DNA of 6,635 bases from RYN-433 sp036558265 (GTDB lineage Bacteria; Planctomycetota; Phycisphaerae; Tepidisphaerales; Tepidisphaeraceae): NCBI GenBank assembly GCA_036558265.1, contig DATBFY010000438.1, positions 1 to 6,635 on the forward strand. The letters run 5' to 3'. Positions within the stretch are counted from its first letter, which is position 1; each line of letters starts with the position of its first letter. This document shows positions 1 to 4,848 of the stretch, in pieces. The position numbers and the translations under genes were made by a program. A model generated the notes under the pieces. That model worked only from the letters and a program-made list of their open reading frames with translations. It searched no databases and was not told the DNA's origin.

Positions 1-842
1 AGACGCTTTGGAGCATGCAGCAGCTGGCCAACAGCTACGAGTCCGTCGGCCGGCACGACGAGGCCCTGAAGCTCCGGGAGCAGACGCTGGCGGCGAAGAA
101 GCGCGTGCTCCCGCCCGACCACCCGGACATGCTTTTCAGCAGCCAGAACCTGGCCGCCAGCTACGAGGCCGTGGGCCGGTACTCCGAGGCCCTGAAGCTG
201 GATGAGGAGACGCTGGCCGCTTGTAAGCGCGTCTTCGCCGCCGACCACCCCGTCACGCTGGCGTGCATGTGGGGCATTGCGGATTGCCTTGTCAAGTTGG
301 ACCGCGGGACCGAAGCCGTGCCGATCATCGACGAGTGCCTGGCGCTGGCCGCCGGCAAGCCGGTCAATCCTCGCATGATTCCAGAGATGATGGACCTGCG
401 GCTGCGGCACTTCCAGAAGGCCAGCGACCCGGCCGGCTGCCGAACCACGGCGGCGATGTGGGAGAAGCTAGACCGCCACGACGCCGCCAGCCTCTACAAT
501 GCCGCGTGCTTCCGGGCGGTGACGGCGGCAGTGCAGGCGAAGGCCGGCGGGGCCGACGCCCAGCGGCTCGCCAGGGAGGACGCCGACAAGGCGATGCAGT
601 GGCTGACCGGGGCCGCCGGCGCCGGCTGGCACGATCCCGCCCAAATGGAAAAGGACGCCGACCTCGACCCGCTCCGGGAGCGCGCCGACTTCCGCAAACT
701 CCTTGCCGCCCTGGACACCGAGGTCAACGAGAACGTCGCCGCCACTCGCCAGTCATTTCGCCGCGAACCCGACAAGCCATCGGAGGGGACCACACAGCCC
801 ACGGCTGTCTCATCGCCGGATGCGCGCGCCAGCCCTCCATAG
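1..842 (+). CDS. C-terminal part of a TPR protein (kinesin-light-chain-type repeats), probably a planctomycete TPR-Ser/Thr kinase; 5' truncated
   Basis: The frame is already open at the window edge (first full codon at position 3), and the codons before the first ATG (position 15) read TLWS, the normal beginning of a TPR unit, so that ATG is internal and the gene starts upstream. Counting from position 3, two clear 42-residue units are visible (about 1-42 and 43-84), with aligned tyrosines at residues 12 and 54, the motifs GRHDEALKL and GRYSEALKL, and the linkers PPDHPD and AADHPV. A third, degenerate unit follows (about 85-120). The segment SLYNAACFRAV and then DADLDPLRERADFRKLLAAL match the usual C-terminus of long planctomycete TPR proteins that carry an N-terminal protein kinase domain. 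No kinase domain lies in the window, so that assignment is inference. Such proteins are cytoplasmic or membrane-tethered scaffolds and signal transducers. The last 40 or so residues are polar, Pro/Ser/Thr-rich and probably disordered. TAG stop at 840-842. Confidence 0.88.
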   Translation, partial: TLWSMQQLANSYESVGRHDEALKLREQTLAAKKRVLPPDHPDMLFSSQNLAASYEAVGRYSEALKLDEETLAACKRVFAADHPVTLACMWGIADCLVKLDRGTEAVPIIDECLALAAGKPVNPRMIPEMMDLRLRHFQKASDPAGCRTTAAMWEKLDRHDAASLYNAACFRAVTAAVQAKAGGADAQRLAREDADKAMQWLTGAAGAGWHDPAQMEKDADLDPLRERADFRKLLAALDTEVNENVAATRQSFRREPDKPSEGTTQPTAVSSPDARASPP

Positions 843-905
843 TGACGCGACTTCGATTCAGCCGTCATTTAACTTATCTCGCTGGCCCTTCGTGGAGAGA
901 AAATC
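843..905 (+). other. Short intergenic gap with an orphan junction spacer
   Basis: The 63-base gap between the TPR gene and the fused surface-protein gene holds no T-tract terminator and no convincing -35/-10 pair. Its second half (861-905) matches the spacer found between the modules of the next gene, including GCCGTCATTTAA at 861-872, which is the same gene-end sequence that terminates module C. Here no reading frame of a PEP-CTERM gene leads into it, so it looks like the leftover 3' end of a lost or displaced upstream copy. Confidence 0.6.
894..899 (+). promoter_or_regulatory. Ribosome binding site for module A
   Basis: GGAGAG lies 6 bases before the ATG at 906. This supports 906 as the start, together with the hydrophobic signal peptide that begins directly there. 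Confidence 0.7.
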
Positions 906-3900
906 ATGCGAACCATTCTTCCTGCGCTCTCGCTCTTGGTCACGTTAACCCGATTGATGCCGTCGCCGGCGCTTGCGGCGCCGCCCACGATCTACGACTT
1001 GGGTACCCTCGGCGGAACGATCAGCCATGGCAACGCCGTGAATGCGGGGCAGGTGGCGGGGTACAGCTACCTCACCGGGGACACCGAGTCCCACGCCTTC
1101 CGCTACGACGGCACTCCTGGCAGCGGCGGAATCATGCGCGACCTGGGCACGCTCGGCGGGACGGACAGCTTCGGCAACGCCGTGAACGACGCGGGCCAAG
1201 TGGCGGGGGATAGCAACATCACCGGTAACGGCGCCCGCCACGCCTTCCGCTACGACGGCACGCCCGGCAGCGGCGGCATCATGCGCGACCTGGGCACACT
1301 CGGCGGGCTGCACAGCTACGGGCTCGGCGTCAACAACGCGGGGCAGGTCGCGGGATGGAGCTATACCCCCAACACCGACCGCGCCTTTCGGTACGACGGC
1401 ACGCCCGGTGCCGGCGGTGTCATGCGCAACTTGGGCAGCATCCCCGGCGGGTCGAACAGCTACGGCTACGGCATCAACAACGCGGGGCAGGTGGTGGGGT
1501 GGTGTTTCAGCAGTAACGGGGCCCCCCACGCGTTCCGCTATGACGGCACCCCAGGCAGCGGCGGGGTCATGCGCGACCTGGGCACCCTCGGCCTCGGCGG
1601 AGGAAGCAGTTGGTGCTACGGCGGCATCAACGACCTGGGGCAGGTGACCGGGTACAGCATCCTCGGGGACACCTCCGCCTATCCCAGCCACGCCTTCCGC
1701 TACGACGGCACGCCCGGCAGCGGCGGGATCATGCGCGACCTGGGTAACCTCGGCGGGACGTGGGCCGCCGGCTACGCCATCAACGACGGGGGGCAGGTGG
1801 CCGGGTGGGGCTACATCACCGATAACAAGGCCCTCCACGCCTTTCTCTACACCGGCACCCCCGGTGTGGACGGGCTGATGATCGACCTCGACGAGTGGCT
1901 CAACGCCAACAACGCCAGCGAAGGCGCCAAGTGGACGCTGAGCGAAGCGTCGGGCATCAGCAACACCTGCTGGATCACCGGCACCGGCATCTACGACCCC
2001 GACGGCCCCGGCGGCGTCGAGCCGACCGAACGCGCATACCTCCTCGACGCCAGCAGCCTCGTTCCCGAGCCGTCAGGCCTCGCCCTGCTCGCCCTTGCCG
2101 TCCCGGCGTTGCGCCGCCAGCGCCGTCATCTAAATCATCTCGTTTGCCCTTCGCGGAGACAAATCATGCGAACCATTCTTCCTGCGCTCGTACTTTTGGT
2201 CACGTTAACCCCGTTGATGCCGTCGCCGGCGCTTGCGGCGCCGCCCGCCTTCTACGACTTCACCCCCAGCGGGGTGAGGAGCTTCGGCGCCGCCGTCAAC
2301 GACGCCGGGCAGGTCACGGGGACAGCGGCCGCTAATGCCTTCCGCTACGACGTCGCTCCCGGCGGTGGCGGGGTCATGCACTTCCTGGGCGACTTCGGCA
2401 GCGACAGCATCGGCATGGGCATCAACAGTGCAGGGCAGGTGGCGGGGTACAGGGCGAGCAGCGACGGTTCCAACACCCAGGCGTTCCGCTATGAAGGCAC
2501 CCCCGGCGGCGACGGGGTCATGCACGACCTGGGCACCCTCGGCGGCGGGTACAGCACCGGCAGCGACATCAACGACGCGGGACAGGTGACGGGGAGCAGC
2601 AACATCGCCGGCCCCGGCATCACCTTCCACGCCTTCCGGCACGACGACGGCGGCATGCGCGACCTGGGCACCCTCGGCGGGGAGGAAAGCTTCGGCAGCC
2701 GCATCAACAACGCGGGGCAGGTCGCCGGGCGGAGCGAGATCACCGGCAGCTCGATCCAGCACGCCTTCCTCTACACGGGCCCACCCGGCGCGGGCGGCGT
2801 GATGCGCGACCTGGGCACCCTCGGCGGGTCGAATAGCTTCGGCAACGCAATCAACGAGGCGGGGCAGGTCGCGGGATCGAGCCAGATCACCGGCAACACG
2901 GCCTGGCACGCCTTCCTCTACACCGGCACACCCGGCGCCGGCGGCGTGATGCGCGACCTGGGCACGCTCGGCGGGACATGGAGCGATGGTAGGGCCATCA
3001 ACGATGCGGGGCAGGTCGCCGGCAACTCCGGCACGACCGGCGACGCCGCGTATCACGCCTTCCTCTACACCGGCACGCCCGGCGCGGGCGGGCAGATGAT
3101 CGACCTCGACGACTGGCTCGACGCCAACATCCCTACCGAAGGCGCCAAGTGGACGCTCGCGGGTGAAGGTGCGGGTGCAGAGGACATCAACAACACCGGC
3201 TGGATCACCGGCACCGGCATCTACGACCCCGACGGCCCCGGCGGCGTCGCGGCCGAATACCGCGCATACTTACTCGACGCCAGCAGCCTCGTGCCCGAGC
3301 CGTCGGGCCTCGCCCTGCTCGCCCTTGCCGTCCCGGCGTTGCTCCGTCGTCGTCGCACGTCCCGCCGGCGTCATCTCGTTTGCCCTTCGTGGAGACAAAT
3401 CATGCGAACCACTGTTCCTGCACTCGTGCTCCTGGCAAGCATCATGTTGGCCGCGCCCTCGGCGTCGGCCGCGTACATCACCGTTTACGGGGGGCCAACC
3501 TATACCCCCAGCGCCGGCGGGTTCAAAGGGGGAGGAGGCATTGTCAACGAGGCCGGCATCGCTGTCGGCAGCACCTCCAAATACGACAGCTTGGGCACAT
3601 GGCTGGGTGATCGCTCCTTCCGCTGGGATGCTTCGAGCGCCACCCCGACGGAACTGGGAAACCTGGGCGCGAACCTCAGCGGCTACACGACCGTTACCGT
3701 GAGCGACATCAACAACGCCGGCACGGTGGTCGGCGAGGCCCAGAAGTTTGCCGCCTCCGGTGCGACCTTGGGCTGGCGCGCCGTCCGCTGGAACGCCTCA
3801 GGCACGGCCGCGTTCGAGCTGCAGAACTTGGGCGGGGACAGCGCAGCCCTCGCCATCAACAACGCCGGGACGGCCGTCGGCTATTCGGCCGGCCGCGCGG

Positions 3901-4805
3901 TCCGCTGGAACGCCTCGGGCGGGCTGACCGAGTTGGGCAACCTGGGCTCGGCCAGCAGGGCCTGGGCCATCAACGAAGCCGGCACGGCGGTCGGGAGGGC
4001 CCAAAAGCTCGAAAGTGCGTCTGTGGTTAACGACCGCGCCGTCCGTTGGAACGCTTCAGGCACGGCCGCGACCGAGCTGGGAAACCTGGGCACGATTAAC
4101 GGCCTTGGGCAAACCGAAGCTCGAGACATCAACGATGCCGGCACCACCGTCGGATGGGCGCATAGATGGGTGCAGTTTACGCCCAACGGCGCGTGGGCTG
4201 GTTACCCCCACGCGGTCCGCTGGAACGCCTCGGGCACGGCGGCGATCGAACTGGGGAACCTGGCTAGCAACGACATCGAGAGTGCCGCCGACGCCATCAA
4301 CAACGCCGGCACGGCCATCGGCTACATCGGCCAGTACGACAGTGCGAACCAACGCGAAACGTTGCACGCCGTTCGTTGGGATGCCTCGGGCACGGCGACC
4401 GAGTTGGGAAACCTCGGCGCGGGCGCTGGCGACGCCGTGGACATCAATAACGCCGGCATCGCCGTCGGCGGGGTCTACAGTTCGTCCCTCGGCCAGCGGA
4501 GGGCGGTCTATTGGGGCCTCGACGCCGTAGCCGTGGACCTCAACACACTGATCGACCCCGCGACTGGCTGGACGCTCACCGACGCTCAGCACATCAGCGA
4601 CACCGGCTGGATCGTCGGCCGCGGCGACTTCGACCCTGACGGTCCCGGAGGGCAGGATCCATACCAGCGCATGTTCCTGATGCAGGTCCCCGCAACGGCC
4701 GTCCCTGAGCCGTCAGGCCTCGCCCTGCTCGCGCTTGCCGTCCCGGCGTTGCTCCGTCGGCGCCACCAGTCTCGCCAGCGGCAGGCAACCGGAGCCGTCA
4801 TTTAA
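906..4805 (+). CDS. Triple-module PEP-CTERM / HAF-repeat surface protein (three proteins fused in one frame)
   Basis: A single 1299-residue frame without a stop contains three complete secretory proteins in series: residues 1-420, 421-832 and 833-1299. Each has a signal peptide (MRT...PALxLL, ending ALA/A or ASA/A), a row of repeats of the probable extracellular HAF family, a closing segment with GWITGTGIYDPDGPGG or a variant, then VPEPS (residues 386-390, 796-800, 1266-1270), the hydrophobic stretch GLALLALAVPAL and an Arg cluster. The last part is a standard PEP-CTERM signal, known to be recognised by exosortase-type enzymes after Sec export. No catalytic motif is visible, so the role is probably structural or adhesive. 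Normal family members carry one signal peptide and one terminal PEP-CTERM signal, so this architecture is abnormal: two sorting signals and two signal peptides are internal. It could be a genuine polyprotein, a set of genes read separately from the internal start sites, or a decaying tandem array. TAA at 4803-4805. Confidence 0.8.
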   Translation: MRTILPALSLLVTLTRLMPSPALAAPPTIYDLGTLGGTISHGNAVNAGQVAGYSYLTGDTESHAFRYDGTPGSGGIMRDLGTLGGTDSFGNAVNDAGQVAGDSNITGNGARHAFRYDGTPGSGGIMRDLGTLGGLHSYGLGVNNAGQVAGWSYTPNTDRAFRYDGTPGAGGVMRNLGSIPGGSNSYGYGINNAGQVVGWCFSSNGAPHAFRYDGTPGSGGVMRDLGTLGLGGGSSWCYGGINDLGQVTGYSILGDTSAYPSHAFRYDGTPGSGGIMRDLGNLGGTWAAGYAINDGGQVAGWGYITDNKALHAFLYTGTPGVDGLMIDLDEWLNANNASEGAKWTLSEASGISNTCWITGTGIYDPDGPGGVEPTERAYLLDASSLVPEPSGLALLALAVPALRRQRRHLNHLVCPSRRQIMRTILPALVLLVTLTPLMPSPALAAPPAFYDFTPSGVRSFGAAVNDAGQVTGTAAANAFRYDVAPGGGGVMHFLGDFGSDSIGMGINSAGQVAGYRASSDGSNTQAFRYEGTPGGDGVMHDLGTLGGGYSTGSDINDAGQVTGSSNIAGPGITFHAFRHDDGGMRDLGTLGGEESFGSRINNAGQVAGRSEITGSSIQHAFLYTGPPGAGGVMRDLGTLGGSNSFGNAINEAGQVAGSSQITGNTAWHAFLYTGTPGAGGVMRDLGTLGGTWSDGRAINDAGQVAGNSGTTGDAAYHAFLYTGTPGAGGQMIDLDDWLDANIPTEGAKWTLAGEGAGAEDINNTGWITGTGIYDPDGPGGVAAEYRAYLLDASSLVPEPSGLALLALAVPALLRRRRTSRRRHLVCPSWRQIMRTTVPALVLLASIMLAAPSASAAYITVYGGPTYTPSAGGFKGGGGIVNEAGIAVGSTSKYDSLGTWLGDRSFRWDASSATPTELGNLGANLSGYTTVTVSDINNAGTVVGEAQKFAASGATLGWRAVRWNASGTAAFELQNLGGDSAALAINNAGTAVGYSAGRAVRWNASGGLTELGNLGSASRAWAINEAGTAVGRAQKLESASVVNDRAVRWNASGTAATELGNLGTINGLGQTEARDINDAGTTVGWAHRWVQFTPNGAWAGYPHAVRWNASGTAAIELGNLASNDIESAADAINNAGTAIGYIGQYDSANQRETLHAVRWDASGTATELGNLGAGAGDAVDINNAGIAVGGVYSSSLGQRRAVYWGLDAVAVDLNTLIDPATGWTLTDAQHISDTGWIVGRGDFDPDGPGGQDPYQRMFLMQVPATAVPEPSGLALLALAVPALLRRRHQSRQRQATGAVI
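990..1877 (+). repeat. HAF-type tandem repeats of module A (six units)
   Basis: Six units of roughly 49 codons with the pattern LGTLGG / NxAGQVxG / HAFRYDGTPGxGG. Several units are nearly identical in DNA: 1092-1160 and 1239-1307 differ at 4 of 69 positions, all silent, and 1689-1757 is similar. With the degenerate GISNTCWITG unit that follows, the count becomes seven, which would suit a beta-propeller; that fold is inference. Confidence 0.8.
2067..2189 (+). repeat. Junction repeat 1 (sorting tail + spacer + RBS + signal-peptide start)
   Basis: This direct repeat spans the boundary of modules A and B. Its first 46 bases (2067-2112, coding EPSGLALLALAVPAL) differ from the copy at 3297 by one base and from the copy at 4707 by one base. 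The spacer has GTCATCTAAATCATCTCG followed by TTTGCCCTTCG. It ends in ATGCGAACCATTCTTCCTGC at 2166, identical to the start of module A at 906. The TAA of the spacer (2131-2133) is one base out of phase with the long frame. Confidence 0.85.
2155..2158 (+). promoter_or_regulatory. Internal ribosome binding site for module B
   Basis: GGAG lies 7 bases before the in-frame internal ATG at 2166. Its spacing is normal, and the same site precedes module C, so module B could be translated on its own from this start. Confidence 0.6.
2250..3095 (+). repeat. HAF-type tandem repeats of module B (six units)
   Basis: The repeated N-x-AGQVxG cores are AVNDAGQVTG, GINSAGQVAG, DINDAGQVTG, RINNAGQVAG, AINEAGQVAG and AINDAGQVAG. 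The 69-base stretches at 2760-2828 and 2907-2975 are nearly the same in DNA and encode HAFLYTG(T/P)PGAGGVMRDLGTLGG in two adjacent units. The first two units are the most degenerate. Confidence 0.78.
3297..3425 (+). repeat. Junction repeat 2 (sorting tail + shortened spacer + RBS + signal-peptide start)
   Basis: The same block occurs at the boundary of modules B and C. The spacer from GTCAT (3370) to the ATG (3402) is 32 bases, against 41 at the A/B boundary. The missing 9 bases include the TAA and lie between two GTCAT direct repeats, as still seen at 4797-4811 (GTCATTTAAGTCATCTCG). The signal-peptide start is less well conserved here (ATGCGAACCACTGTTCCTGC). Confidence 0.83.
3391..3394 (+). 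promoter_or_regulatory. Internal ribosome binding site for module C
   Basis: GGAG lies 7 bases before the in-frame internal ATG at 3402, in the same GGAGACAAATC context as before module B. Confidence 0.6.
3402..4805 (+). other. Module C: divergent HAF-like PEP-CTERM protein unit (residues 833-1299)
   Basis: The signal peptide is MRTTVPALVLLA...APSASA, with cleavage expected after residue 855. The body contains seven units with cores (D/A)IN(N/E/D)AGT(A/V/T)VG or variants and the strand motif (A)VRWNASGTAA-(T)ELGNLG, in place of HAFRYDGTPG/DLGTLGG. It closes with VDLNTLIDPATGWTL, SDTGWIVG and FDPDGPGG. VPEPS is at 1266-1270 (4701-4715), then GLALLALAVPALLRRR and a polar tail ending in AVI before TAA. 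The body is far more distant from A and B than its tail is, since the tail is nearly identical to theirs even in silent positions. That suggests exchange of the body within a conserved frame, or gene conversion of the ends. This is the only module with its own in-frame stop. Confidence 0.82.
3480..4532 (+). repeat. RWNASG/ELGNLG tandem repeats of module C (seven units)
   Basis: Seven cores are readable: IVNEAGIAVG, DINNAGTVVG, AINNAGTAVG, AINEAGTAVG, DINDAGTTVG, AINNAGTAIG and DINNAGIAVG, with HISDTGWIVG as a terminal variant. RAVRWNASG or HAVRWNASG occupies the place of HAFRYDG. Unit lengths vary more than in modules A and B. Confidence 0.75.
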
Positions 4806-4821
4806 GTCATCTCGTTTGCCC
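4707..4821 (+). repeat. Junction repeat 3 (sorting tail + 5' half of the spacer)
   Basis: This is the conserved tail (4707-4752) of module C and the start of the spacer, GCCGTCATTTAAGTCATCTCG then TTTGCCC, ending at 4821. After that the match to the other junctions stops and a different leader precedes the next gene. The TAA is in frame here, which makes this copy the best picture of an intact gene end. Confidence 0.75.
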
Positions 4822-4833
4822 ATTCTCCAACTC

Positions 4834-4842
4834 AAGAAGGAG
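4834..4842 (+). promoter_or_regulatory. Strong ribosome binding site for the VCBS-repeat gene
   Basis: AAGAAGGAG, with the AAGGAG core at 4837-4842, lies 6 bases before the ATG at 4849. It is much closer to the consensus than the GGAG sites of the modules upstream and fixes the start. Confidence 0.75.
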
Positions 4843-4848
4843 ATCACC

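Larger units (their letters stand above)
906..2165 (+). other. Module A: HAF-repeat PEP-CTERM protein unit (residues 1-420)
   Basis: The signal peptide covers residues 1-24, with likely signal peptidase I cleavage after ALA (residue 24). Six repeat units follow, each built as DLGTLGG, then N-x-AGQVAG, then HAFRYDGTPGSGG-(I/V)MR. The series closes with MIDLDEWL and the degenerate unit SNTCWITGTG-(I)YDPDGPGG. VPEPS is at 386-390 (2061-2075), followed by GLALLALAVPAL and RRQRR. After the Arg cluster the frame continues through the spacer as HLNHLVCPSRRQI into the Met of module B instead of stopping. This module has three cysteines in its exported body (GWCF, SWCY, NTCW), whereas none are visible in the bodies of modules B and C. 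The first repeat lacks one codon (NAVNAGQVAG against NAVNDAGQVAG). Confidence 0.82.
2166..3401 (+). other. Module B: HAF-repeat PEP-CTERM protein unit (residues 421-832)
   Basis: The signal peptide is almost identical to that of module A (MRTILPALVLL...PALA/APP) and now sits inside the long frame, directly behind the sorting tail of module A. Six units follow: a degenerate first (DFTPSG, AAVNDAGQVTG), then five with better LGTLGG cores and HAFLYTGTPGAGG in the later ones. The module closes with MIDLDDWL, NNTGWITGTG and YDPDGPGG. VPEPS is at 796-800 (3291-3305), then the hydrophobic stretch and RRRRTSRRR. It is a close paralogue of module A: signal peptide, repeats and tail all match. No cysteine occurs in the exported body. 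No stop is present in any forward frame between the VPEPS codons and the ATG of module C, so a single sequencing error could not account for this fusion. Confidence 0.82.

Noticed and set aside
15..17. ATG at 15 as the start of the TPR gene
   Set aside because: The frame is open upstream, the codons before it complete a normal TPR unit start (TLWS), and no ribosome binding site can be seen; the gene begins outside the window.
794..808. Inverted repeat ACAGCC-CAC-GGCTGT near the end of the TPR gene as a terminator
   Set aside because: It lies inside the coding region, has a stem of only 6 base pairs and is not followed by a T-tract.
263..1213. Forward frame crossing the TPR gene end and the start of module A
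   Set aside because: It overlaps two well-supported genes in another frame and reads as Arg/Gly-rich sequence without domains; it is a shadow of GC-rich coding DNA.
1092..1757. Regular direct repeats as a CRISPR array
   Set aside because: The repeats are 69 bases, diverge only at silent sites, keep codon phase and encode a known repeat type; they are protein repeats.
945..1838. Long open frame on the minus strand opposite module A (297 codons)
   Set aside because: It is a by-product of GC-rich repeated codons on the + strand: the frame shows repetitive Ala/Val/Gly-rich sequence (AQVAHD...RAVVAEG) that mirrors the HAF repeats, with no recognisable domain.
2205..3056. Long open frame on the minus strand opposite module B (283 codons)
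   Set aside because: It mirrors the repeats of module B in the same way as the frame opposite module A; two similar antisense frames follow from the paralogy of the sense genes.
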